The notes under the pieces are model-generated. The model did no database searches, was not told the DNA's origin, and saw nothing but the letters and a program-made list of their open reading frames with translations. From Lytechinus pictus (Eukaryota; Echinodermata; Echinoidea; Temnopleuroida; Toxopneustidae): a DNA stretch of 64,000 bases. Each line of letters starts with the position of its first letter. The stretch's first letter is position 1. The stretch spans positions 10,029,103-10,093,102 of the forward strand of contig NC_087254.1 of the NCBI RefSeq assembly GCF_037042905.1. Direction: 5' to 3'. The position numbers were made by a program, and so were the translations under genes. Below, piece by piece: positions 1 to 11,500 of this stretch.

Positions 1-76
1 AATTCATAAATTTCATATGAAAAAAAAATCAATTTTTAGGTGTCATATAAACCAAATAATGATTGTTTTTTCATTT

Positions 77-201
77 GTGCAATGGACAGAATACTTCATT
101 TGGTGAAAGATGAAAGATGAAAGCTAGTGAACACTTTTTGCTACGCCTCATTGAATGGATCATTTCATCTTTCACCTCATGAAGTATTCTGTCCATTGCA
201 C
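77..201. repeat. Inverted repeat (hairpin/MITE-like) in PRKDC intron
   Basis: The left arm starts GTGCAATGGACAGAATAC and the right arm ends GTATTCTGTCCATTGCAC. The arms stay complementary for about 40 bases with small mismatches (GTGAAAGATGAAA against TTTCATCTTTCAC) around an unpaired loop. It looks like a small non-autonomous foldback element; no clear target duplication was found. Confidence 0.6.
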
Positions 202-280
202 TCATGAATATTCATTATTTGTATATCATTTGTAATTTCTTATGATATACATTTCTGTACGTTTAGTTTGATGTTTTTTA

Positions 281-466
281 TTTAACTATAAAAAGGGTAT
301 GCTTTTATAGAATATTGTTGTATTAAAGTGACATACATGTAGTTTGAATGATAAACTGAGAAATGTGCTATTTCTTCTTTTTTATGCAACTATGAAAAAG
401 GTATGCATTAGAATATTGATGTAAGTGACGTAGTTTGAATGATAAACCAAGAAATGTGTTAATTTT
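281..466. repeat. Diverged ~95-bp tandem duplication in intron
   Basis: Two adjacent blocks share the order: AAAAAGGTATGC, GAATATTG, GTAGTTTGAATGATAAAC, GAAATGTG. The second block runs directly into the splice acceptor at 473, so the duplication covers the polypyrimidine/branch region of the downstream PRKDC exon. Confidence 0.5.
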
Positions 467-473
467 TTTTTAG

Positions 474-3400
474 GAGTGCTAACGAGACAGAAACTGTAAA
501 GGCTTTCAGAGAAAGAGAAGCAAAAGTACCATGGGACCTCCTTAGGTATGTCTATTTACATTATTTTACATTTTACACAGATATTCTAAGGATATTCTAT
601 TTTCTTCTAATGCATTCATTTCTGAGAATACTTATTTATTTTCTTATCTTTTATGTCCTCTCATGTTTATAAAGTCAAAAGTCTCTCTTTTTGTCATTTT
701 CTCTGCCTTGCTATTCTGCCCAACTCCAGACGAGGCTTTATGGAGCTGAGTGCCTCCCCTGAAGCATTCCTAACCTTGAGGGCGCACTTCGCTCGTTCGC
801 ACACTGTCCTGTGTATCTGTCAGTACATCCTTGGTATTGGCGATCGTCATCTTTCCAACTTTCTGATCAGCTTAGAAACTGGGGGGATGGTAGGCATTGA
901 CTTTGGACATTCCTTTGGCTCAGCCACTCAGGTAGGTGACTTCAGATATTGCAGGAGTTGCTGCCACTGATACAATTCTCTTGTAGTTCAGTTTGTTCAT
1001 TTAAAAATTCCATATAAAACTAACACAAATCTAAGTGTCAAGTAAGGTAATGCTCACATTTCTACATGTACATGGTATATACAAATTATATTTTTTAACA
1101 TTACATATTAAAGGAATTTAGGGAAAAGCCAAATAATGCCGAGTCGGCAACCCTAGTGGGGGAAATAAAAGATTGTTATCAATATTAGAATAAAACCAGA
1201 TACAAAACTATATCAGAATTGATTTGAGAGGACAGTACAGATACCACATAAATCCTATACAAATCAGCATTAGATAGGAAAACAGAATGCATCTAAAACA
1301 TTCAAGATGTCAGCAAATACTACTTTAAAAGTTTCTGTTTGAATGAATGAAGTGTTTTACGTGAACGTAATTCAACCGAAAGACTATTCCAAATTAATGG
1401 TGCACGGTGTCAAAAGGGTCAAAGTATTAAATTTTTGTCACACCAGCATAGCAGAGCGAGACTATAGGCGTCGCTTTCGACGGCGGCGGCACAACTGCAC
1501 AATTCCACATCAGTGGAAGTCAAGTCATTACAAAAAAACAATCTATGAGTGTTGCTGACCTAATTGCACAATTAAAATCAACGAAAGGGGGAAAAAATAT
1601 GAAAGACTCAAAAGCCTAAAAGGGTTAAAAATGTTAGTGTCACATCGATAGGAGTACTTAATTAATAAGTACGAATGAATTTATGCACGACTGGTGATCC
1701 TTTCTTGGGCAGCATGATATATCCCTGTAGCTGACTGAGCACCTAAGAACATGTTCCAGTCATGACTGGTGATCCTTTCTTGTGCTAAATGATACATCCC
1801 TGTAGCTGACTGAGCACCTAAGAACATGTTCCAGTCATGCATATGTGCGTAACTTTAAGAACAGCTTAATGAGAGCTGGCGAGTTATGAATTATTTGACA
1901 AGAAAAAACATGTTTTTATATTTTTTCCTTTACCACATGACAGTTCTTGCCAATCCCCGAGCTAGTCCCATTCCGCCTGACCAGACAGATCGTGAACCTC
2001 ATGCTTCCTATGAAGATAGAGGGCGTCCTACAGAGTTCAATGGTTCATACGTTGAGGGCACTTCGACAAGACCACGAGCTCTTACTGAACACCATGGATG
2101 TGTTCATAAAAGAGCCCTCTCTGGACTGGAAGGTTGGTTTGTAAACTTGATTGTAAACGGAACAAGTACTTTCTGGTGACGAGTTATTCTCATTTCTCTT
2201 TTGATATACATGTATTTCTCATTGATAAATGAAGGACCCCATTTCTGAAAACTATCATGTGTTTCTGCACACATTAATCCGTGTTTGGTCCCAAACCAGA
2301 GGATTATGATCAAGGACAATATGAAGGATTAATGAAAGATCAAGAAAAACAAAAGAATTATGGACAGATCAAGAAAAATAAACAGATTAATTGATGCCAA
2401 ACTTGAGATATCCAATTCTGCTATAGTACAAAACACCATTTTTGCAACTTTGATTTCAAGCAACTTGGTTACACTATTCTTTCCAACTATGAGCACCAAA
2501 GTGAATTAAGTATTTTTTTTTGTTCTTGGTCTTGGATTGTCTAGTATCGTTGAACAATGTTTAGGGTCCTTTGTCCTCTGGTTCTTTTATAGTGTCTGTT
2601 CTAGCGTTCTGTTCATTCATGCAATTTTACTATGATGAGTGCATGTCTGAGAGCTTCAGTATGTCTGCTTTTGATGCTATTTTCTGAATAATTTTTTTGA
2701 ATAATTATGAGGACTAAATTTGAAGATCTAAGATAAAGTCATTTTGCAGTTTTCTTAAGATTAATTTTCCAAGACATTTTTGTTTGGTTACTTATAGGGT
2801 TTTGCTGATAAGCAGGCGAATACACTAAAGATGTCGGAAGAAGATCGTAATGATGAATCCTGGTACCCTAAAGAGAAGATCAATTTGGCAAAGATGAAAC
2901 TGCAAGGAGCGAACCCAACATTCATTACAAAGTATGTATTGCGTGTGCTTGTAAAGTTTTACCACTGTGAATGAAAGTCTGGCACGTGAATAACACACAG
3001 GGATGGTCCCTAGTTGTTTAAGACCACCGCACACCTTACGACTGTTCGCGATCCGATTTTGGAACAGACCGCATTTTGCTCATTTTCTGAAAATGTGAAT
3101 GGAACATATCATTTTATTTGAGGTTAAAATTAATTGAAAGAAGACTAATATAACCATTTTGAAAGATTGCAAGTCTTTATTTTGGAGTAAAGGCCAAATT
3201 AGTTTCAAATCGTAGCCAATCGTACGACTGCTATGACGTCATTACGACTAGATATTAAATTCGCTTTTATTCTAAGAAGGATGATAGCATAGTCACAGAG
3301 TTGAACATTGGTATTCATACGATGATTTATCATTTAGAACATTACACAGTAAGATATTCCAAGTCTCAATATTAGCATCAAATTCTACTACATTTTATTC

Positions 3401-4382
3401 TGAAATCGGGTCGCAGACCTATCGTAAGGTGTGCGGTCGCCTTTAGTCTCTCAATAAACTGCAAATCAAAGGTAGACGGCGCTAGGATGATTTAGAAAGT
3501 GGCCCAATATTTGTATGCACCCTTGATGTCCCCAGTTACCGCTGAAATGCTGTACACACACTTAAACATACCCAGCTTGCACAATGCATAGAGGAATGTG
3601 TATCCCCACTTGCATGAAGTTATACAGATTTTGTTTCCTGTCCCCATTTGGGGGATTTAGGAGTATGTGTGTGTGTTTGGGGGATAGGAGTGTCCAGGAA
3701 GGTATTTTGGATGAATTACTAACAACTGGGATGTAAAGTGCCTGCTCTTCTGCCAAAGTTTTTTCCCTTGGTTTTTTCCTGACATGAAACAAAGTATGAC
3801 TATATTTCAATTTATTTCTTTCAAAGCTTGTGATTTTATATCAGAAAGAAAACAATCATTTGAAAGATTGGTTTGTGACCCATCATATTTTCGTAAGATA
3901 GTTTAATTGTTCTTAAGTTTACATGCATGTAGTAGTTCACACAACACATATTGGGTGATTTTGCCTTTAAAGTGGATGGCAACAGATGCAGTGCAGGTAA
4001 CTATGCCCAAGACTAATTTATTGGGACCACAGATGTCTGTTCAACTTGGAAAGAGGTTATATAACAGGTTTTTTTTTTTGCATAACATGGTCTAAAACTG
4101 CTTCAACTTAGGCAAATATTCGACACAATATCATGTGTATCTTGATTCTCATTCTTCTGCTTTGTTTGCAATTACAGGGAAGAGCTCAAGATGGGCCACT
4201 CAAAGACCCCTAAAGTGTTGATGGCTTTGACAGCTATATGCAGAGGAACAAGAGATCACAAGAGAGCCCTGTGTGATACCAAAGGACTTCGGGTTGAAGA
4301 TCAAGTCGCTTGTCTGATTGACCAGGCAACTGACCCTCATATCCTAGGCATAACCTGGCAGGGATGGGAACCATGGGTCTAG
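474..4382 (+). CDS. PRKDC: DNA-dependent protein kinase catalytic subunit, C-terminal exons (partial, 5' end outside window)
   Basis: Five exons read in one frame: 474-545, 730-931, 1944-2132, 2798-2931 and 4178-4382 (TAG). All junctions are AG/GT and the phases fit. They give about 266 C-terminal residues. Exon 1 ends with [12 protein letters not shown], typical of DNA-PKcs. Exon 2 holds the PI3K-like catalytic loop ([11 protein letters not shown], catalytic Asp) and the metal-binding DFG motif (GIDFGHSFG). Exon 3 ([15 protein letters not shown], then [12 protein letters not shown]) is the kinase C-lobe. Exon 5 ends in the FATC domain ([21 protein letters not shown]). Known role: nuclear Ser/Thr kinase recruited by Ku70/80 to broken DNA ends in non-homologous end joining. 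ATM, ATR and mTOR are excluded by the exon 1 and FATC sequences. All kinase-core residues visible here are intact. Confidence 0.95.
1689..1838. repeat. Two-copy 75-bp tandem repeat in PRKDC intron
   Basis: GACTGGTGATCCTTTCTTG starts copies at 1689 and 1764. Both continue through CCCTGTAGCTGACTGAGC and AACATGTTCCAGTCAT with only a few differences. Not coding. Confidence 0.85.
3021..3442. mobile_element. PIF/Harbinger-type MITE, family H1 copy 1
   Basis: The ends are inverted: AGACCACCGCACACCTTACG at left, and CGTAAGGTGTGCGGTCG plus CCT at right. TTA flanks both sides (3018-3020, 3443-3445), the 3-bp TWA target duplication of PIF/Harbinger elements. It has no coding capacity. A second copy lies inverted at 56305-56713. 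It sits in the last PRKDC intron. Confidence 0.85.
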
Positions 4383-4800
4383 GTCTGTTGGTCAGTCATG
4401 ATGGACTCTAAAGATAAGGGTTGAGGATCAAGTTGCTTGTCTGATTGACCAGGCAACTGACCCTCATATCCTGGGCAAAACCTGGCAGGGATGGGAACCA
4501 TGGGTCGAGGTCTGTTGGTTAGTCATGATGGACTTAAAAGATAAGAACCAAGGGTTGAGGATCAAGTTGCTTGTCTGATTGACCAGGCAACTGACCCTCA
4601 TATCCTAGGCAAAACCTGGCAGGGTTGGGAACCATGGACCTAGGTCTCTTGCTTGTTCATATATGAAGATATTATAAGTAGTGGAACTAGAGAGCTACCA
4701 AATGTCTAGGGGTTGAGGATCAAGTCGCTTGTCTGATTCACCAGTTAGCTAACCTTCATATCCTTGGCAAAACCTGGCAGGGATGGAAACCATGGATCCA
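4293..4800 (+). repeat. Four tandem copies of the FATC-coding end of PRKDC
   Basis: Copy 1 (from 4293) is the true coding end. Copies 2, 3 and 4 start at 4420, 4554 and 4712, downstream of the stop codon (spacing 127, 134 and 158 bp). Copies 2 and 3 translate to the same [14 protein letters not shown]...TWQGWEPW peptide almost without change; copy 4 is eroded (LIDQ replaced by LIHQ, then disrupted). Copy 2 has GAG where copy 1 has the TAG stop; copy 3 keeps a TAG. Spacer sequence (GGTCTGTTGGT, AGTCATGATGGACT) is repeated between copies 1-2 and 2-3. The extra copies have no obvious splice acceptor with a pyrimidine tract and probably lie in the 3' UTR or flank. Confidence 0.9.
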
Positions 4801-5305
4801 GCTTGCAATAGATTACAAGTCAATTCTTGGTCCACAAATTATTATAAGTCCGGTGATTAACACAAATTGGCAATTGATTGGTGATCAGCCTCTTGCAATA
4901 GCAGAGTATTGACCGACTTGCTGTATTTGATCTATTAATTATAATTTTGCAAGTAGCTGACATGTGTACAGTCTTTCAAGTTTCATTTTAAGATTGTGAT
5001 AATAAATAGCAAGGCACATTTAGGCCTTGTCTTCCAGCAAGAATGCCACTTTTAAAGTGCAGTGCATCTTTTCAGAGCGGCTTTTCTGCATCCCCATTGT
5101 TTTGTCTGAAATCAAATCTATGTGTGTCCAGCTTCAATTACTTCTGCATTCTTAGTTTGATTCATGAGCCATGATGATTTCAGAGTTTTGTGCCCTTTGG
5201 TGCAATGTTCTAACCAGAGTTGATCACTTCAGGAAAATCCCACATATAGGGTAGCATTTAATGAAACAATCTGTCAGTGATAGTAATTGTTCTGAGCCAA
5301 TCATG
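4801..5305. other. Intergenic or PRKDC 3' UTR, no gene seen
   Basis: AT-rich sequence after the FATC copies. AATAAA-like words occur (for example near 5001), which could end the PRKDC transcript. No open frame with recognisable similarity. Confidence 0.5.
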
Positions 5306-5575
5306 GCCCTATCTTACAAAGAGTTGCAATTGATCGGATCAATCACAATTATGAACGGCCAGCAACGTCAACATCTAAGATGCATATTTGTTCAAAATAT
5401 TTTCCAAATATGATGTATATTCATACATACATCATTCTTGTGAAGATTCAGTGTGATTCTGTTTGTTTACCAATGAGGTTGTGCAAATTTCCTGTAGAAA
5501 AAATTATGACATTGATGGATTTCCATATACTTGAGGTTGATTGGATCAATCGTAACTCTTTGTGAGACGGGGCCC
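5306..5575. mobile_element. MITE family GGCCC-TTACAAAGAGTT, copy 1
   Basis: The left end GGCCCTATCTTACAAAGAG and the right end CTCTTTGTGAGACGGGGCC are inverted, followed inward by ATTGATC/GATCAAT. A full-length inverted relative lies at 36555-36822 plus 44979-44992, where a larger transposon has split it. Non-coding. Confidence 0.8.
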
Positions 5576-6313
5576 AGATGTAATGATTTCAGTAGCTTTA
5601 TACATCTGTTTCATGAAATGCTCCCCATATGTTCATACTTTTCAGTATCTTTATGAATGAGGATAAAGATATGAATTAATATGACCACCAAATATATCAA
5701 CTTCAATACATATTTTTGCATTTTGTGAAATTGCTTTGCTCTTTCATGTTGTGCCTATATTTTATCAGATAGTTTTCACATTTGAGCCTCTTTAAACCTT
5801 TTGTAACTTTTTTGCAACTGGTGTAAATATAGTGATAAACATGTTTGTTCATTCCTAAATTAGTAGTGGTACTTGCAATGTAGAAAATTAGAGTCAAACT
5901 CTATAAAGAGATCTAGGAGTTATGTATTTCTTTGTTTGTCTTGTATTGTTTTCAACAGTAATGATTCTTTGAAGAAAAATAATGCACAGATTAGAGCTTC
6001 ATTTTTTTTTTTTACTTCTGAGGTGTGAGTAATTTTACGGAGATTTGCTAAAGAAGATTGAGATGAGATTGGGCAACTTTCCTTGGAAGTGACTTCTTCA
6101 CGTTATACTTATGATCATGAACATCCATGAATGAGGCAAAGCAAACTTTTCTCGCTTCATGCTAGTTTCTAAAATCAAGCTTTTGAAACTTCTCAAGTGA
6201 AACACCCTTTGTACCTCTGAATCACACGATTCTGTAATTAAATTGCACCTGCATCCAGATTATCGTTTCAGATATGTGCCAAATTTAAAATGCAAGAAAG
6301 CTTAGTTTTTTAC
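5576..6313. other. Intergenic, no feature recognised
   Basis: AT-rich unique-looking DNA. Short frames on both strands show no family similarity and no splice or codon pattern. It includes a T-run near 6003-6012. Confidence 0.5.
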
Positions 6314-6317
6314 TTAA

Positions 6318-6840
6318 AGGTCCTATGACCCCAAAACCATCTTATTTTGGATATACGGTATATCTATTCTTGGGTAGTTTTACTTGAAAAATACGAATTT
6401 GACATCTGTTTCTGTGTACGACGAACCAGTGTTGAGTTATTCCATGGAAATGAACTTCAACGGGAACGCCTTCTAAAATTTTCGAAAAAGTCGGCCAATC
6501 GACCCGTCAATCATCGAAAGAAAGCTTTCTCAGCTGTGCAGCCGGACCCCTAGTTATTGCACATGTGAAACCACATGTGCAACCACAATAAGCACTTCAC
6601 GCACCAAACGTCAGCAACACTCGGCAGATTCTTCCCCTGACGTCATAATTGTCACGTGATATACGAAACCAAATCGGGCTGAATTTTTTGTGGGCGTGGC
6701 GGATTTGGCTCAATTTTCAATATAAAACTGCCTTTGAACCTGATGTGGGATGTTTTTCGGGTAAAATTTTGATGGAATCGTTATTAGTAACCACTAAGCT
6801 AACGAATAAATCAGCATCTTTGCTGTATTTCATAGGACCT
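6318..6840. mobile_element. TTAA-flanked MITE (piggyBac-like target site), family T1
   Basis: Starts AGGTCCTATGA and ends TCATAGGACCT. TTAA lies on both sides (6314-6317 and 6841-6844). 523 bp, no transposase. The short frames inside are not genes. TTAA duplication is the hallmark of piggyBac-superfamily integration, but without a transposase the superfamily is inferred. Confidence 0.85.
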
Positions 6841-6844
6841 TTAA

Positions 6845-7650
6845 TCTTCTTGCTCTCTTTATTTTTAATACCAATTTTTGTTGTTTGATTCCATTCCATG
6901 TGTATTGTACAAAAAATATTTTCATGTGTTGTCTGTAGTACAACTTAAAGCTAAAGCTATTCATGTCTACATGTATATACAGTTAACTCTGCATAAATAA
7001 ATTGCACAAGTCAGATTTGAATATCGGGGGGGGGGGGGGGGTAGCCAATACACCATATACTTATATAATATGTACAGGTCAAGTTTGCATGTACAAGTTT
7101 AAACTTAGTGATTTAGACAGGGTTAATTGTACATACTCTGTTCTGCCTTTCATTCCTGCTTAGCAACTAGCAAGATGCAGTTACTTCCAAGAAGAACTCT
7201 AATAATATTAGATATGTTTTTGTTACTACAATGACTTTCATGTATGCAATAATACTTTTCACAATAAAATATAGAAATAGAAAGCATGTACTTTGTGAAT
7301 ATGTTATCATTTATTTTTTTTTGATTTACAAAAGGAGCATGATTCATGCTATTCATTCATATCAAGTTTGGCCTGAAAGTTCATATAAACTTGGAGAGAG
7401 AGGAAAAAATATTCATCAGAGGTCACAATTATAAATGTCTTTGAGTGTAAATTAATACTATTCAGAAGACTACACATCCTCCCACTGGCAAAGCAATATC
7501 TTGAGGGAGGAGTAAGTCTGTGCTTGAAGCAAGTGAACATAAACTTTTGGGCCAAACTGTATATAAACAAGTAGTTGATGGAAATTCAAGGGGGGGGGGG
7601 CACACACACAACATCTTTCCTGAACAAGAATAATCACTGGTTTTCTTTTT
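6845..7650. other. Intergenic, no gene; G and pyrimidine tracts
   Basis: Holds a G homopolymer near 7026-7041 and another near 7591-7600, and a long T/C tract (7641-7657) that forms the splice acceptor of the next exon. No convincing coding sequence. Confidence 0.45.
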
Positions 7651-7660
7651 TTTTTCATAG

Positions 7661-7822
7661 ACAGCACTAGAGACATGGGCCGGGCACACAGGAAGGTTGG
7701 TAGCACTAACAGAGTACAAACAGTCGGCCCAGTCACATCTTTCAGATGAGAAGTCAAACGATGTAAGAAACGCATTGAAGCATCGCTGTGACATGGCCTG
7801 TTGTAACAGAGCCTCTCTGTGA
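7661..7822 (+). CDS. Orphan 3'-terminal exon, unknown protein
   Basis: A strong acceptor (long T/C tract, then CATAG) is followed by 53 open codons (start TALETWAGHTGRLVALTEY, end DMACCNRASL) and TGA. AATAAA follows at 7864-7869. The other two frames stop early, and the composition (balanced, GC-richer than its surroundings) looks coding. I do not recognise the family. No matching upstream exon is visible between PRKDC and this site, so the 5' part may be short, diverged or located outside. It is not part of PRKDC, which already ends in FATC. It could be the end of a small nested gene or of a retrocopy. The minus-strand frames across the same bases are shadows. Confidence 0.5.
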   Translation, partial: TALETWAGHTGRLVALTEYKQSAQSHLSDEKSNDVRNALKHRCDMACCNRASL

Positions 7823-7863
7823 GCACATTGCTGGCGCTAACAACGTTTCTGTGCCGCCAGTCC

Positions 7864-7869
7864 AATAAA
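7864..7869 (+). terminator. Polyadenylation signal AATAAA
   Basis: Canonical hexamer 42 bases after the stop codon of the orphan terminal exon, followed by T-rich sequence. Confidence 0.5.
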
Positions 7870-8542
7870 TTATATTTTATATTTCTGTCTTAAATCTTAC
7901 AGATGTAGTTGACTCGGTGATAGCAGTGGATTCCTATTTGGTATTCCCTGCATCATTTGCTCCCTATCTTGAAAACTAATCTTACCATCCGGGATCCTGG
8001 GTTAATTTCTCAAGGTATCACTTCATTTGTTGGTTTCTTTCACATAAACCCATTGACTACCGGAACCAGATAGTCCCTGTACAAAGCCTACCGGAATTAC
8101 AGAATTCGGTTGTCAATCGGTTAATATGCATAAGTCGATGTGAGAATCCAGTCACAATTGTCTCTGGTACCTTGTAGGTTGACCCGAACAGTTGCCAAAT
8201 AAAGTAAATGAAGGTGGGAATCCAAGGTCCACATCCTTGCAAGGCTTGGATTGATCCAAGACCACGGCCAAGGAGGATTCCTCAATGCCTGGAATAAGTG
8301 CCTGTCTCACTGTTGATGGATTTCTTGTGTGCTGATTTTCTTTTCTCATTTGTTCTGTAATATTGATATGTGCCCAATAGTGGCCTTGCTGTTTTAATTC
8401 AAGGCCTTTCCACAAGCTGAATATGTGCATCAAAACTCTCGCGCTATAAAGTAACGTTGCACGATAAGACGCTCCTTTACTGAGGATTCACGCTGGCTGA
8501 TGCATCAGTTAGTCTTTGGTATTCCATCTTTGTCCAATTCTA

Positions 8543-11500
8543 TCATTCAATCTCACAGGTGCCCCCTGCTTCTTCCAACTGTTTCTTGATCTCTTCTGCT
8601 TCCGTCTTCCCGACATCGGCTTTGACAACCTGTGGGGCCGACTCCACAAACTTTTTGGCCTGCAAGAAACAGATGTGAAGAACATTGGATGATTATTCTG
8701 AGGCCTTTCAAGTGATGCATAACCCTTTCAACAATAACTATGATCAAATTTCCCTCTTATTCTATTTCATGGCTGCAGAATTCAAGTCTGAAAAGGCTAT
8801 ACATGTAGTTATTCTTCACAATTCCAGTTCAGACAAAGATATTCTTTGTTATTCTCTTACCAAGATATCTTGTATATGCTTCTTTCTTTCTATTTTCATT
8901 CTCAACGCTTTCAAACTTCTGTTTAAAGCGCTTCATCAAATTTGTATATTATTTATTATTATTTATATTCTCTGGCAATCTGAACTTTGATAAGATTCTT
9001 TCATACTAACAGCTGTTATTGCTGTATTTAGTTAATGTTTTAAAATTATTGCCAATATAGAGAAGCATTAGGGGAGAAACTTGTCACACCATGTATGAAC
9101 ATGTCAAATGTTGATTAGCTTTGTCCATCATATATGGCAAAGGCGAAATCCTATCTGGTGGGGGGGGGGGGGTCTAAATAAGGTGACACGAGATATGCTC
9201 CCGTCTCAAAACCTCTGAGGGCATAGGTCGAGAGTTAGGATTGTCGTAGAGTTTTGGGCTCAGAATAACGTCAAGATAAGGATTAGGGTATATTTAGTTT
9301 TGGAGGTAAGGTTTTATGTTTGGCTTAACATGCATATTTTCAAACGGAGCAATTTTTTTTTTCAAACAAGTCCACACATTGGTATTCATAATGCATATAG
9401 CATTTTTCATTTATTCGATGTACAATAAAATGCCTTGCTCAAGGGCATAAGCGCGGTTTCAGGAATCGAACCCCCAATCCTCGGATCTAAAAACAAGCAC
9501 CGTATATGCTTTTCACACTACTTTTTTCCTTTACCCCGGGAAATTGGTGGGCTAAGGGGGGGCCTTAGCCCCACCAATTTCCCAGGGTTAAGCTTAGCCC
9601 ACTTCGTTTTCACACTACGTTTTAGCATAGTGGGCTAGCACCACAACTGCGGTGCTAAGATATGCAGTGTGAAACGAAACTGGGCTAAGGAAGAGTGGGG
9701 CTAAGCAATAGCCAATCACAGAAGTCGAAATTGCACGTTAATCACGCTCTGTATGGTAAAATCATCAATATTCATGAGCTGTGGGATAGTAAAGGGTTAA
9801 GGCGTTAACCCCGGCTAAGCAGACAGTGTGAATCCAAAAAAAGATAGTATGGGGTTAAGGAAATTCAATGTGAAAGGCATATTCGACCACTCAGCCATGG
9901 CACCTCCAAATGCCATGGAACCTATAGAACCCCCTCCATGCAATTTCATAAACGGTCAATAAATATCTACATACCTGTACCAGATTCATCCCTGATGTGA
10001 GAGCTTTGATTGCTTTGATTATCTTCACCTTACTGGCTTCATCAAACTTGTTTAGTTTCACTGTGAACTGCGTCTTCTCTGGAGCCTTAACCACATCCCC
10101 CTCATCATCGTCCTGAAAAATGACAAAGATATAAATATAGTTAACACTATCTTTGGCTAACACAAATGGTGTCTTCATCATATAATATTAATAATAGGCA
10201 TTTATATCGCGCCATCTATCTAGAAATATTCTATTCCGAGGCGCATTGTTACTATTATTATTACTCCGGCTTTAGCTCGAGCTGCCTTTCAGCGCTCATG
10301 CATTCAAGGAATTAATCCTGCCGGGTAACCATTCACCTCACCTGGGTTGAGTGCAGCACAATGTGGATAAATTTCTTGCTGAAGGAAATTGCGCCATGGC
10401 TGGGATCATATCTCATAGAATTAAGAATATTCAATTCAATGAATGTTTATTCAGGAATAAAATTCAATACATGATGTTCAGCCAAAAGACTGAAATTATT
10501 CATGTTCACAATAGAAATATATGTAATTCATCAATGGGCAATGTTAAAACAAAGAAACAAACTATAAATCATACAAGTACATGGAAGAAGTTATGGTAAG
10601 CTCAACATAAGTAAATAAATACATTTCAAAAAATAATAATGTAAAGCTATTAAACATAGAATAAGATTGAATGTACAGAATCACAATACATACGTAAAGA
10701 AACACAATTAAAAAATGGGATCAAGATTAAAATTCAATTTACATAGTATTGTTCAAAATGGAGAGTAACAAATTGTAAATTTGATATAATTTTGAGATTT
10801 TGAATATGTAAAATGGTTTGAATTAAATACCTTTGACTTGAACTTTGACAAAGATTTACACGTCCGAGGCTGACTGATGCAAAACGATAGAACCATCAAT
10901 TTTTTAAAGTCTTCAAAATAAACTAATAATTTCCTCCCTCAATTTTTTTTTTACATACAATGCTGTATATTTAGATTACTGAAGAATTCCTATATTCTCT
11001 TATAGTGCAATTATTCATTTTTTTTGCATAAACCATTATGAATAATCAATAACTGAGGTGTTATATTTATTTAAATGGTTTTTTTTTTACCTGTTCTGCA
11101 GGTGCAGCTGCTACTGCTGGGGCTGCTCCAACAGCCATCATGGGAGCATCCTGGATGTTCAAGGTTTTCTGGAAGAAAAAATATTGCTAATTAAAAACTA
11201 CAATCCAAAGTTTTTCTCATTGGATACAGGTATCAATGTACAGACCTGACCTTACTGTAACTTCAAAATATCAAGAACATATTGAAGACTCCGAACCTCA
11301 CTTTGACCCCCCCCCCCCTGCTAAAAGGCTGACATTATACCATGAAAGTAGTCCAGATTGGACCTTGTTGTTTGGAATGCCCTTTCTCAAAGCTAACATA
11401 TAGGGCACATGTCTCCCAATCTGTAATCGGCGCCAATCCACTCATCCTCCCTCGGAAAATGAGTGGATTGGCGCTGATTAGAGATTGGGAGACATGTGCC

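Noticed and set aside
6649-6888. Hydrophobic frame resembling a small membrane protein
   Set aside because: Lies across the right end of a TTAA MITE; no start context or conservation.
7470-7865. Minus-strand frame of 131 codons
   Set aside because: Antisense shadow of the better supported plus-strand terminal exon, and it crosses a G-run and a T-run.
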